Positions 17,138 through 24,545 of a stretch of 49,845 bases of DNA are shown piece after piece. A program made the position numbers and the translations under genes. The stretch covers positions 1 through 49,845 of the forward strand of contig NZ_JBCMNM010000043.1 in assembly GCF_050459865.1 (NCBI RefSeq), read 5' to 3'. The notes beneath the pieces were generated by a model that saw only the letters and a list, made by a program, of their open reading frames with translations, was not told the DNA's origin and searched no databases. Every line of letters starts with the position of its first letter. The first letter of the stretch is position 1. The stretch comes from Rummeliibacillus pycnus_B (GTDB lineage Bacteria > Bacillota > Bacilli > Bacillales_A > Planococcaceae).

Positions 17138-18010
17138 GTGAAAAAGATACTATTTTTAATGATAAGCGCACTTACTATTTTAGCATCAGGTTGTTCTACC
17201 CATTCAGATGCTCCTAAAGAAACAAAAGCCTCTCAACAAAGTATGAGTAAGGCAGAAAAAGAAAAAATCAATCAACAAACTCAAATGGCAGTTGATGATA
17301 TTAATGCTATTTATAAGGAAAAAAGTTATGTTGAAAAAGGTTATTTTTCACCGGAAGACTATGGTTTAGTTAAAAAGACACTGAATATATCTGCTGAAGC
17401 TTTGAATATTGAGAAAATAGACGTTAACGATGATAAGACAATAAAATCTATAAGCGATAAAATTTTAAAGCGAATTGATCATTTGAATTTTACAGAAAAG
17501 AAGAAATTTTTGGCTGATTTAACGAAACCATCCACAATTTATAATGCAATATATCGTGAAAGTATTTATGATAGTTTATATGATTTTGATAGAGAAAATA
17601 ATATAGAAAATAATTTGGATGATTTTATTAATTATGCTACGATGGATAACGTTTCAACAAAAGATGTAGTTGAAAAAGCAAATCTTGATTACGACCTGCC
17701 GAAATATCGAGCTTCATATTGGAAAGAAGAAGAAAAACTATTCAAAGACAAATATGGGGAATCTTTTTCTCAGGAAAACTACAAAGTGATGTTATCAATT
17801 ATGAAGAATTTCCAAGATATGCAGGAAGTCCATATGTTATTTTTGAACAATTTCAGATTAGGAAAACAAGAAGTAGTAGATCCAAAAGATGCATTAAAAA
17901 AGATAGATTCATTATCAGCTAAACAATTAAAACTCATCGAATCAATAAACGATAATTTAAATGTTTCAGATAGATTAAGTTATGATGAATTTACATTAAA
18001 TCACGACTAG
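17138..18010 (+). CDS. Predicted lipoprotein of unknown function
   Basis: The 290-aa protein has a type II signal peptide with lipobox ASGC (Cys19). A Lys/Gln/Ser-rich linker follows, and then a mostly alpha-helical, highly charged body with SISDKILKRIDHLNFTEKKKFLADL, an aromatic patch (IYNAIYRESIYDSLYDFDREN) and MLSIMKNFQDMQEVHMLFLNN. No catalytic motif or known family was recognised. The start is GTG, with GAAGGGAA about 8 nt upstream. It is monocistronic and ends at a strong terminator. Confidence 0.75.
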   Translation: MKKILFLMISALTILASGCSTHSDAPKETKASQQSMSKAEKEKINQQTQMAVDDINAIYKEKSYVEKGYFSPEDYGLVKKTLNISAEALNIEKIDVNDDKTIKSISDKILKRIDHLNFTEKKKFLADLTKPSTIYNAIYRESIYDSLYDFDRENNIENNLDDFINYATMDNVSTKDVVEKANLDYDLPKYRASYWKEEEKLFKDKYGESFSQENYKVMLSIMKNFQDMQEVHMLFLNNFRLGKQEVVDPKDALKKIDSLSAKQLKLIESINDNLNVSDRLSYDEFTLNHD

Positions 18011-18020
18011 TTAATATCGA

Positions 18021-18060
18021 AGATCTTGTATGAAGAATTTTCACATGCAAGATCTTTTTT
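18021..18060 (+). terminator. Terminator after the lipoprotein
   Basis: AGATCTTGTATG (18021-18032) pairs with CATGCAAGATCT (18043-18054), followed by six Ts. The next 110 bp lead into the sulfur-operon promoter. Confidence 0.85.
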
Positions 18061-18170
18061 AATTTTTCTTTAGTAGTTTGTGTATGTAATATCCATACAT
18101 TTTTTTCTGTAAACACAACTTAAGAATAGACACCATTAAAATATCTGAATAAAAAATTTAACATTTCTTG

Positions 18171-18200
18171 TTGACATGAATACCTACAGGGGTATATAGT
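18171..18200 (+). promoter_or_regulatory. Promoter of the sulfur operon with CsoR/CstR-type operator
   Basis: A -35 TTGACA (18171-18176) and -10 TATAGT (18195-18200) with 18-bp spacing flank the operator ATACCTACAGGGGTAT (18180-18195), which fills the spacer. It matches the known CsoR/CstR operator form (ATACC-N-GGGTAT). Binding would block RNA polymerase until persulfides (CstR) or copper (CsoR) release the repressor; the downstream genes favour CstR. Confidence 0.72.
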
Positions 18201-18429
18201 AGTCCTTGTAAATGAATTCATTGTTTTGGAGGATGACGCGAATTAGGATGTAAAAGCGATGATTGATCGAATTTAACGTAGGCACCTTCAAGTATTCTCG
18301 GAATGCTGGATGAGAAGTTATTCCTCAATTAACGGCTTTATGTTTTGATAAAAGAAATGCATCAATTTCAAAACGATGCATACAATTAGTTATGAAAAGT
18401 CGTTATATTATATTTTTTTAATTATATTT

Positions 18430-18445
18430 ATACCTGTATGGGTAT
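18430..18445 (+). promoter_or_regulatory. Second CsoR/CstR-type operator
   Basis: ATACCTGTATGGGTAT lies about 85 bp before the first rhodanese gene. The stretch between this and the first operator (18201-18429) holds an orphan GGAGG and a 6-codon frame (MTRIRM) but no recognisable gene. Confidence 0.65.
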
Positions 18446-18528
18446 TGGTATTTAACAAAAGGTGATATTAATTTAAATTACCAAAGGATATGAAATTTTT
18501 GAGATCTTTCAAAGAGGAGGTAAAGGTG

Positions 18529-18825
18529 ATGAAAGAAATTTCAACAAAAGAGGTTCAACAACGTTTAGAAGCGGGCGAACATTTGAATTTAATTGATGTT
18601 CGTGAAGTACAAGAAGTGCAAGCTGGTCATATACCTGGTATTGTGAATATTCCTCTTGGATTATTAGAATTCCGTATGCATGAGCTTGACCGTAACAAAC
18701 CTTATATTATGGTATGCCGTTCTAGTGCACGTAGTGGTCAAGCAACTGAATTTTTAGAAAGTCAAGGTTATGATGTAAAAAACATGGTTGGCGGAATGCT
18801 TGAATGGGAAGGCAATGTTGAATAG
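18529..18825 (+). CDS. Single-domain rhodanese (sulfurtransferase)
   Basis: The 98-aa protein is one rhodanese domain with LIDVREVQEVQAGHIPGIVNIPL and the active loop CRSSARS (Cys63), which carries the persulfide. It moves sulfane sulfur between small thiols and carriers in the cytoplasm. GAGGAGG lies 8 nt before the ATG at 18529; an in-frame ATG 39 nt earlier lies before that site and is unlikely to be used. It is the first gene of the sulfur operon. Confidence 0.9.
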   Translation: MKEISTKEVQQRLEAGEHLNLIDVREVQEVQAGHIPGIVNIPLGLLEFRMHELDRNKPYIMVCRSSARSGQATEFLESQGYDVKNMVGGMLEWEGNVE

Positions 18826-18844
18826 ATTTTTTTTATCAATTTTA

Positions 18845-18860
18845 ATACCCCTGATGGTAT
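18845..18860 (+). promoter_or_regulatory. Third CsoR/CstR-type operator
   Basis: ATACCCCTGATGGTAT lies between the rhodanese and TusA-rhodanese genes, just before the GGGAGGA ribosome binding site. It could mark an internal promoter or extra repressor binding inside the operon. Confidence 0.6.
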
Positions 18861-18876
18861 TTTGGGAGGATTTTAG

Positions 18877-19428
18877 ATGTTAAAAACGGATAAACAATTA
18901 GATGCTAAGGGTTTTTCTTGCCCGATGCCTATTGTAAAAACAAAAAAAGCAATGGCTGATCTAGTTGATGGTCAAATTATAGAGGTTCAAGCAACAGATA
19001 AAGGGTCAAAGGCAGACCTATCAGCATGGGCTGATTCAGTGGGTCATCAATACATTGGAACGACTGAACAAGACGGTGTGTTACATCACTACATTCGTAA
19101 ATGCTCTAACGAAACAGTTGATGAGAAAACGTTTGAACCAACAATTGAACTAGATGAAATTACAAAACGTAATGGACTAATTTTAGATGTTCGTGAAGAA
19201 GCTGAATATGCATTTGGTCACATTGAAGATGCTGTATCCATTCCAATGGGTGAGTTGGATGCACGTTTGAATGAGCTTGATCGATCAAAAGAAATTTATG
19301 TTATCTGTAGAACAGGCAAACGCAGTGAATTAGCCGCTACAAAATTGGTTAAAGCAGGTTTTACAAGTGTATATAACGTTTTACCAGGAATGACTTCTTG
19401 GAAAGGCGACATCCAAAAAGAGATTTAA
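18877..19428 (+). CDS. yrkF: TusA-rhodanese fusion protein, YrkF-like
   Basis: The 183-aa protein has an N-terminal TusA domain (about 1-75; LDAKGFSCPMPIVKTKKAM with sulfur-carrying Cys15) and a C-terminal rhodanese (about 88-183; ILDVREEAEYAFGHIEDAVSIP, active loop CRTGKRS). It matches B. subtilis YrkF and part of staphylococcal CstA. It accepts and relays persulfide sulfur between rhodaneses, DsrE-type proteins and acceptors. The ribosome binding site GGGAGGA lies about 8 nt before the ATG. Confidence 0.92.
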   Translation: MLKTDKQLDAKGFSCPMPIVKTKKAMADLVDGQIIEVQATDKGSKADLSAWADSVGHQYIGTTEQDGVLHHYIRKCSNETVDEKTFEPTIELDEITKRNGLILDVREEAEYAFGHIEDAVSIPMGELDARLNELDRSKEIYVICRTGKRSELAATKLVKAGFTSVYNVLPGMTSWKGDIQKEI

Positions 19429-19484
19429 TTTTTTCTATAATTTCGATATTAAAAATAAAAAACATATTTTAGGAGGATTTTATT

Positions 19485-19880
19485 ATGTCAAACAAAGTAG
19501 CAATTATCGCAGCAAATGGTGGTCTTTTCGATGCTTATAAGGTATTCAATATTGCCACTGCTGCTGCAGCAACAGAAAAAGAGGTAGCCATTTTCTTTAC
19601 ATTTGAAGGTTTAAACTTAATCCATAAAGAAGCGATGAAAAACTTACCGATGCCAGCAGGTAAAGAAATGATGGCGGAAGGATTTGCAAAAGCAAATGTG
19701 CCATCTATTCCAGAACTTGTTGAAATGGCACAAGATCTTGGTGTGACATTTATCGGCTGTCAGATGACAATGGATGTAATGGGACTTACAAAAGAAGATT
19801 TCATTGATGGAATTGAAGTCGGTGGCGCTGTAACATTCTTAGAATTCGCGAAAGATGCAGCACCATCTTTATCATTCTAA
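19485..19880 (+). CDS. yrkE: DsrE/DsrF/DrsH-like (DsrE2) sulfur-carrier protein, YrkE-like
   Basis: The 131-aa protein has the DsrE2 pattern: KVAIIAANGGLFDAYKVFNIATAAAA at the N-terminus, FFTFEGLNLIHKEA, and the conserved Cys in FIGCQMTMDVMGL (about residue 88). A C-terminal GGAVTFLEFA follows. DsrE-type proteins bind and pass on sulfane sulfur at a conserved cysteine. In B. subtilis the gene lies beside yrkF. AGGAGG lies about 8 nt before the ATG. Confidence 0.9.
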   Translation: MSNKVAIIAANGGLFDAYKVFNIATAAAATEKEVAIFFTFEGLNLIHKEAMKNLPMPAGKEMMAEGFAKANVPSIPELVEMAQDLGVTFIGCQMTMDVMGLTKEDFIDGIEVGGAVTFLEFAKDAAPSLSF

Positions 19881-19906
19881 TTGAATGATTTTAGGATAAA
19901 AATGAA

Positions 19907-19938
19907 TTTGGTGAAGAGGTCTATGCTTCTTCACCAAA
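19907..19938 (+). other. Stem-loop between yrkE and yrkH without a T-tract
   Basis: TTTGGTGAAGA (19907-19917) pairs with TCTTCACCAAA (19928-19938). The run after the stem is A, not T, so it is not a classic terminator for the plus strand. It may protect or process the mRNA before the next operator. Confidence 0.5.
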
Positions 19939-19953
19939 AAAATTAACTTATAT

Positions 19954-19969
19954 ATACCTATGGGGGTAA
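19954..19969 (+). promoter_or_regulatory. Fourth CsoR/CstR-type operator, overlapping the yrkH ribosome binding site
   Basis: ATACCTATGGGGGTAA matches the other three operators. The G-run also acts as the only visible Shine-Dalgarno for the ATG at 19975, so operator and translation signal share bases. Confidence 0.6.
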
Positions 19970-19974
19970 TTTGG

Positions 19975-21099
19975 ATGACAGTAACAAAATGGACTGCAGC
20001 ACAAGTTGCACGAAAAGTAATAGACAATCAAGAGTTATTTATTTTAGATGTTCGTAACCAAGATGCCTTTGACGATTGGAAAATTGAAGGACATAATTTT
20101 GAACACCTAAACATTCCGTATTTTGAATTATTAGATGGTGTAGAAGAGTTAGTACCTCAACTTCCAACGGACAAAGATATATTAGTTGTCTGTGCAAAAG
20201 AAGGTTCTTCTATGATGATTGCTGACATGATTTCTGAACAAGGAATGAAAGCCGCATATCTTGATGGTGGTATGAAGTCGTGGAGTATGCATCTTGAACC
20301 TATAAAAGTAGCTGATTTAAATGGAGGAGAACTTTATCAATTCGTACGACTTGGAAAAGGTTGTTTATCATATATGGTGATTTCAGAAGGTGAAGCTGCA
20401 CTTATCGATGCAGTACGTTTTACAGATGTATTCACAAACTTTGCCAAAGAAAAAGGCGTAGAAATTAAACATGTGTTTGATACGCATTTACATGCCGATC
20501 ATATTTCAGGAGGACGACATATTGCTTCACAAGTAGGCGCGACATACTACTTACCACCAAAAGATGCAACAGAAGTTGTTTATGATTACACTCCACTTGA
20601 AGATGGCCTTACTGTTCAAATAGGTAAATCAAAAATTGATGTCGGTGCATTATACTCACCGGGGCATACAATTGGTTCAACTTCCTTCGTAGTAGATAAC
20701 CAATATCTTTTAACTGGAGATATCTTATTTATCGATTCAATCGGTCGTCCGGATCTTGCAGGCCTTGCAGAAGATTGGGTAGGGGATTTACGTACCACAT
20801 TATATAAACGTTACCGGGAACTAGCAGAAGATTTAATCGTATTACCAGCTCATTTTATGATCATCGATGAATTGAATGAAGATGGAACAGTATCCAAACG
20901 CTTAGGTGATTTATTTGCAGAAAACCATGGTTTAAACATTAAGGACGAAGAAGAGTTTCGTCATACTGTAACGGATCAGCTTCCACCTCAACCGAATGCG
21001 TACCAACAAATACGTCAAGTGAATATGGGGAAAATTACACCTGATAATGACGAACAAACAGAAATGGAAATCGGACCGAATCGTTGTGCTGTTCGTTAA
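19975..21099 (+). CDS. yrkH: Rhodanese-metallo-beta-lactamase fusion (persulfide dioxygenase type), YrkH-like
   Basis: The 374-aa protein has an N-terminal rhodanese (about 1-115; ILDVRNQDAFDDW, CAKEGSS with Cys73) and a metallo-beta-lactamase domain (about 120-330; FDTHLHADHISGGRHIA, SPGHTIGSTSF, LLTGDILFIDSIGRPDLAG, LPAHFMI) of the ETHE1/CstB persulfide-dioxygenase type. It ends IGPNRCAVR with a cysteine near the C-terminus. It should oxidise thiol persulfides to sulfite or thiosulfate. The ATG at 19975 is preferred because an ATG at 19960 lies inside the operator and has no ribosome binding site. Order and domain set match B. subtilis YrkH. Confidence 0.9.
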   Translation: MTVTKWTAAQVARKVIDNQELFILDVRNQDAFDDWKIEGHNFEHLNIPYFELLDGVEELVPQLPTDKDILVVCAKEGSSMMIADMISEQGMKAAYLDGGMKSWSMHLEPIKVADLNGGELYQFVRLGKGCLSYMVISEGEAALIDAVRFTDVFTNFAKEKGVEIKHVFDTHLHADHISGGRHIASQVGATYYLPPKDATEVVYDYTPLEDGLTVQIGKSKIDVGALYSPGHTIGSTSFVVDNQYLLTGDILFIDSIGRPDLAGLAEDWVGDLRTTLYKRYRELAEDLIVLPAHFMIIDELNEDGTVSKRLGDLFAENHGLNIKDEEEFRHTVTDQLPPQPNAYQQIRQVNMGKITPDNDEQTEMEIGPNRCAVR

Positions 21100-21164
21100 A
21101 TTCAAGTAAAGAATTTGTAAAAAATACTATAGAGATATACTGAAAAAGAAAGGGAAGATATAAT

Positions 21165-21392
21165 ATGAATATAACAAAATCCTTAGATGCAAAAGGCTTG
21201 TCTTGTCCAATGCCAATTGTCAAAACAAAAAAAGCGATGGATCAATTAAATACAGGAGACATTTTAGAAGTGTTTGTTACAGATAAAGGTTCATTAAATG
21301 ACATTCCTGCATGGGTTAAATCTGGAGGTCATCAAATCTTAAAACAAACAGAAGAAGCAGATGTCATTGCTTTTTATATTCAAAAAGGTTAA
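21165..21392 (+). CDS. yrkI: TusA-family sulfur carrier, YrkI-like
   Basis: The 75-aa protein is a stand-alone TusA domain with LDAKGLSCPMPIVKTKKAM (Cys14) and VTDKGSLNDIPAWVKSGGHQ. It is close in sequence to the TusA half of the upstream fusion, so the two probably arose by duplication. AAAGGGAAG precedes the ATG. It sits in the yrkI position of the operon. Confidence 0.92.
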   Translation: MNITKSLDAKGLSCPMPIVKTKKAMDQLNTGDILEVFVTDKGSLNDIPAWVKSGGHQILKQTEEADVIAFYIQKG

Positions 21393-21395
21393 TAA

Positions 21396-21421
21396 AGGCG
21401 AGCTTTAGCTCGTCTTTTTCA
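21396..21421 (+). terminator. Weak hairpin between yrkI and yrkJ
   Basis: GGCGAGC and GCTCGTC flank a TTTA loop, followed by TTTTT. It may attenuate transcription of the permease gene. Confidence 0.55.
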
Positions 21422-21438
21422 TTGAAAGAAGGGAAATT

Positions 21439-22215
21439 ATGAGTTTATCACTAATCATTGTTTTATTTGGAATAGGCTTAATAGGATCTTTTATTTCAGG
21501 TATGCTTGGAATCGGAGGAGCTATTATTAAATATCCGATGCTTTTATATATTCCTGCAGCGTTTGGTGTCGCTTCCTTTACTTCACATGAGGTGTCAGGC
21601 ATTACTGCAGTAGAAATATTAGTAACATCAATTTCAGGTGTGATTGCCTTTCGAAAAGGAAATTACTTAAACATCTCATTAATCGCAACGATGGGTATTT
21701 CCATTTTAATTGGTAGTTTAATAGGAAGTTTTGCTTCAAGTGGTTTTAGTGAAGGCCAAGTAAACATTGTTTACGGTGTATTTGCAATTTTAGCGGCGAT
21801 TTTAATGCTGATACCAAGAAAACAAGTTCCCGAAAACGATGGGAATATTACTTTTAATAAACCATTAGCAGCAATTTTAGCATTCATAGTTGGTATTGGT
21901 TCAGGTATTGTCGGTGCAGGCGGTGGTTTCTTACTCGTACCAATTATGCTTGTTATTTTAAAAATTCCAACTCGCATGACTGTGGCATCGAGTCTAGCCA
22001 TTACATTTATTTCTTCCATTGGCGGATCTATTGGTAAAATTACAACAGGTCAAGTTGAATGGTTACCTGTCATTGTTTTAGCAATTGCAAGTATCATTGC
22101 TGCTCCGCTTGGCGCTAAAGCAGCTAAGAAAATGAATACAAAAGCCCTTCAAGTTTTACTATCAATATTAATTTTAGTAACTGCTATTAAAATTTGGATG
22201 GATATCTTAATGTAG
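21439..22215 (+). CDS. yrkJ: TauE/SafE-family permease, YrkJ-like
   Basis: The 258-aa integral membrane protein has about eight hydrophobic helices and the two-repeat TauE/SafE pattern: GIGLIGSFISGMLGIGGAIIKYPMLL in the first half and GIGSGIVGAGGGFLLVPIMLV in the second. Family members move sulfite, thiosulfate, sulfoacetate or related anions; here sulfite or thiosulfate export fits the persulfide oxidation genes upstream. GAAGGGAAA lies just before the ATG. It is the last gene of the operon. Confidence 0.9.
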   Translation: MSLSLIIVLFGIGLIGSFISGMLGIGGAIIKYPMLLYIPAAFGVASFTSHEVSGITAVEILVTSISGVIAFRKGNYLNISLIATMGISILIGSLIGSFASSGFSEGQVNIVYGVFAILAAILMLIPRKQVPENDGNITFNKPLAAILAFIVGIGSGIVGAGGGFLLVPIMLVILKIPTRMTVASSLAITFISSIGGSIGKITTGQVEWLPVIVLAIASIIAAPLGAKAAKKMNTKALQVLLSILILVTAIKIWMDILM

Positions 22216-22242
22216 TTAAAGAAAAATAATGAAAGAATAAAG

Positions 22243-22277
22243 ATAGGATAAGCATTTTGCTTATTCTATTTTTTTTG
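22243..22277 (+). terminator. Terminator of the sulfur operon
   Basis: ATAGGATAAGCA (22243-22254) pairs with TGCTTATTCTAT (22258-22269), ending in a run of Ts. Confidence 0.85.
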
Positions 22278-22315
22278 GAGAAAAATAATAAATTATTTAC
22301 CAATCTCATAATGAT

Positions 22316-22500
22316 GGAGCTAAAGACAGCGACTGCTTAGGGAATAGCTTGAGCTGAAAGCCCTCTGGAACGGTTTTAAGGAAAAAAGCCTAAGAACGCC
22401 ACGTCCTGTGGCAACAACTTTGTGACCAACATCGTGTTGACCCGAGGAGATTGAAGCCAAGCCAGTGGAAAGCGCCGTCTGTAGTAGAACAACCAAATCT
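22316..22500 (+). repeat. Structured, GC-richer intergenic repeat-like element
   Basis: A 185-bp stretch with composition unlike its AT-rich flanks contains CGACTGCTTAGGGAATAGCTT, GAGCTGAAAGCCC, GCCACGTCCTGTGGC (5-bp stem), CAACATCGTGTTG (4-5 bp stem) and CCAGTGGAAAGCG. The AGCTTGAGCTGAAAGC part (22346-22361) recurs exactly at 49742-49757. The layout recalls the non-coding intergenic repeats common in Bacillaceae genomes (CTCCTGCGGGA...GGAAAGCG type). No gene is seen here. Confidence 0.5.
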
Positions 22501-22630
22501 GAATAGCGAAAAGTTAATGTGATGAAATGTTCGTATTTAATAACCGAAAATGGATTTATGAAATTGATTCATTTGGATATATTTTGAAATAAAATCGCTT
22601 TTTAAACGTAAATTAGTAAAAAAAGGGGGA

Positions 22631-22891
22631 TTGTTCATTAAAAAATCTAATTGGTTATCTTATTTTTGGAAATTTCTATGGGTTGTCGGATTAATTTTTT
22701 TATCAAATTTAAGTTTTAATTATGAAAATCAGATTCAACAAACTGCGAGAGAAACATTTAGTTTAATTCCTGTTATTTGGTCTAAATTATTTATCTCGAT
22801 ATTATTTGGTCTCTATATTTCTCTTATTTTCGTAAAAAAATGGTCATTTAATAGACGTATGCAAGAAAAAGAGTTAATCGGAAAAAGATAG
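22631..22891 (+). CDS. Small two-helix membrane protein, probably frameshifted near its end
   Basis: The 86-aa protein has two membrane segments (about 10-27 and 47-66) and a basic C-terminal end. GGGGGA lies only 1 nt from the TTG at 22631 but 7 nt from ATT at 22637, so the true start may be the rare ATT or a mutated codon. After ELIGK an A5 run is followed by an immediate stop. Deleting one A would instead continue DRLSICEDGHVWVIYDGKHT through KALIPDEGD to a TAG at 22974 within the terminator stem. The function is unknown. Confidence 0.55.
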   Translation: MFIKKSNWLSYFWKFLWVVGLIFLSNLSFNYENQIQQTARETFSLIPVIWSKLFISILFGLYISLIFVKKWSFNRRMQEKELIGKR

Positions 22892-22944
22892 ACTTTCTAT
22901 TTGTGAAGATGGGCATGTTTGGGTGATTTATGATGGTAAACATA

Positions 22945-22985
22945 CAAAAGCTCTAATTCCTGATGAAGGGGATTAGAGCTTTTGT
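22945..22985. terminator. Bidirectional terminator between convergent genes
   Basis: AAAAGCTCTAAT pairs with ATTAGAGCTTTT around a short loop, with T-runs on both strands. It ends 18 bp from the stop of the minus-strand secreted protein. Confidence 0.8.
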
Positions 22986-23002
22986 GTGAAATGAGTTTTT
23001 CA

Positions 23003-23650
23003 TTATCGCATTAGATAACCATATTTTTTTGCAGGAAATTCAGCACCTAATTTGTTTACATGAGCTTTGGCATCTTCGATTAAAGCTTTTGCCTTTGCTT
23101 TCGTTTCATTATTTAAGGGTTTGAATTTCTCATGATGTTTTGGAAATGAAACACCAAGAGCTTTTAGCTGTTTATCGGCTTCCTCTTTAGTTAAAGTACC
23201 ATCTTTCACTTTTTTCATAATTTCTATGACTTTCGCTTTCGTTTTGTCATCTAATTTTCCAAACATATCAGCTTTATGATGTTTTGGAAATGAGACGCCA
23301 AGAGATTTTAGCTGTTTATCGGCCTCCTCTTTAGTTAAAGTACCATCTTTCACTTTTTTCATAATTTCTTTTACTTTTGCTTTCGTCTTATCATCTAAAT
23401 TCGCGAATACTCCGCATTTAGCGTGGTGCTTTGAGACGGGAGCACCTATTTTTGCTAAATCTGAATCTAATTTGCTTAAAATTTCATCTACTTTTTGTTG
23501 TGTATTAGGATTCAGTATTGGTTGATGTTTGGTAACTATTTTATTTTGGTTTGTCGCAGCAGCAATAGTTGGCGCAACTGTGTTACTCATAATTCCTATT
23601 GATAAACCAAAAGTTAAGGAAAAGGTTAAAAGTTTGTTTATTCTAATCAT
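23003..23650 (-). CDS. Secreted helical repeat protein with KHH-containing repeats
   Basis: The 215-aa protein has a signal peptide (MIRINKLLTFSLTFGLSIGI..., cleavage near AAA) and two nearly identical copies of about 49 aa, each LDDKTKAKV[K/I]EIMKKVKDGT followed by LTKEEADKQLK[S/A]LGVSFPKHH, plus a diverged third copy. The DNA copies (about 23130-23250 and 23260-23390) are also nearly identical, so the duplication is recent. Each repeat ends KHH, suggesting metal binding. It resembles small helical DUF2680/YckD-like proteins, but that is tentative. The ATG at 23650 has AAGGAG 10 nt upstream and starts the signal peptide; a longer upstream frame would bury it. Function is unknown. Confidence 0.72.
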   Translation of the reverse strand: MIRINKLLTFSLTFGLSIGIMSNTVAPTIAAATNQNKIVTKHQPILNPNTQQKVDEILSKLDSDLAKIGAPVSKHHAKCGVFANLDDKTKAKVKEIMKKVKDGTLTKEEADKQLKSLGVSFPKHHKADMFGKLDDKTKAKVIEIMKKVKDGTLTKEEADKQLKALGVSFPKHHEKFKPLNNETKAKAKALIEDAKAHVNKLGAEFPAKKYGYLMR

Positions 23651-23873
23651 TTTGCATCTACTCCTTAATTTAATATTGAGGCAATTGTTTATTCCAAATT
23701 GCAACGAGATTTTTTGAAAATTAATTTTCTTAGAGATATCCACCAGCTTCCAAAATAAATATGTTTTTATATTGCCCACTTTTTAAAAATTTAAAAGGTT
23801 CGAATGTTTACATTTCCATTACAAGATGAATTTATAGGTACCAAATATGAAAGGCTTTTTTTACTTCAAAAAC

Positions 23874-23912
23874 AATAAAAAACCCATCTTGAGTTAGCGG
23901 CTCAGATGAGTT
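23874..23912 (-). terminator. Terminator of the ykuK-like gene
   Basis: On the minus strand AACTCATCTGAG pairs with CTCAAGATGGGTT, followed by TTTTATTG. It lies about 95 bp past the YkuK stop. Confidence 0.75.
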
Positions 23913-24005
23913 ACGTATTCTTTATTGCCAATTTTCGTGAGGGAACTGATTAGAATTTGGTCGATTTAGAATAATACTGGAAGTCTTTTCGGAACATCAA
24001 GTCAT

Positions 24006-24545
24006 TTACCTTGTATATCGATTTGCATAATGCGAGGCCACAAAAGCATCCGGTTTGATCTTGGGTTCAACACCAATGGATTCTATTCTTGCAACCATTT
24101 CCTTTACGAATTCACGTGTTTTGTTGCGTTTTCCAGCACCGATGTCAATATGCCCTTCCATTGTAAATGTTGAACCTTCATATACAAACGGAAGAATAAT
24201 GTCAATTAACTGCTTCTTTTTTTCCTCTGTAAATAGCGATACGATTTCTTCTGTGAAGGAGAGCTCAAGTGAAATACGTTCGTGTAGATGAAGCATTTTT
24301 CTTGGGACAATTACTTTTCTGATACATGCCCACACACCATGGTTTTCTTGTAAAATCACAATTCCGGTGATAAATACGGTGCAGTCTTTATGAACTTGTG
24401 AGTCTGTACCTACGATTAATCGATAATTACCTATTGGATCTGAGGTCATAAAATGGACGATATGATCAAAAACGTCTTCAAAAGACATATTTTTTTCCTG
24501 GAGATTTTGAAAAGGATAATAACGAATCGAATTTCCCATTTTCAC
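24006..24545 (-). CDS. ykuK: YkuK-family (DUF458) RNase H-like protein
   Basis: The 179-aa protein matches the YkuK family: FEDVFDHIVHFMTSDPIGNYRLIVGTDSQVHKDCTVFITGIV, then HERISLELSFTEEI, and EGHIDIGAGKRNKTREFVKEMV with the closing KPDAFVASHYANRYTR. The GTDSQ and HIDIG segments fit an RNase H-like fold with acidic metal ligands. The cellular role is not established. A GTG start at 24545 lies 5 nt from AGGAAAG; ATG at 24539 is an alternative 11 nt from it. Confidence 0.85.
   Translation of the reverse strand: MKMGNSIRYYPFQNLQEKNMSFEDVFDHIVHFMTSDPIGNYRLIVGTDSQVHKDCTVFITGIVILQENHGVWACIRKVIVPRKMLHLHERISLELSFTEEIVSLFTEEKKKQLIDIILPFVYEGSTFTMEGHIDIGAGKRNKTREFVKEMVARIESIGVEPKIKPDAFVASHYANRYTR

Noticed and set aside
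18171..18860. Copper operon under CsoR
   Set aside because: The operators alone would allow it, but all downstream genes are sulfur-transfer genes and no copper transporter or chaperone is present.
22316..22500. tRNA or rRNA fragment
   Set aside because: No cloverleaf, anticodon arm or rRNA signature could be found; repeat-like features fit better.
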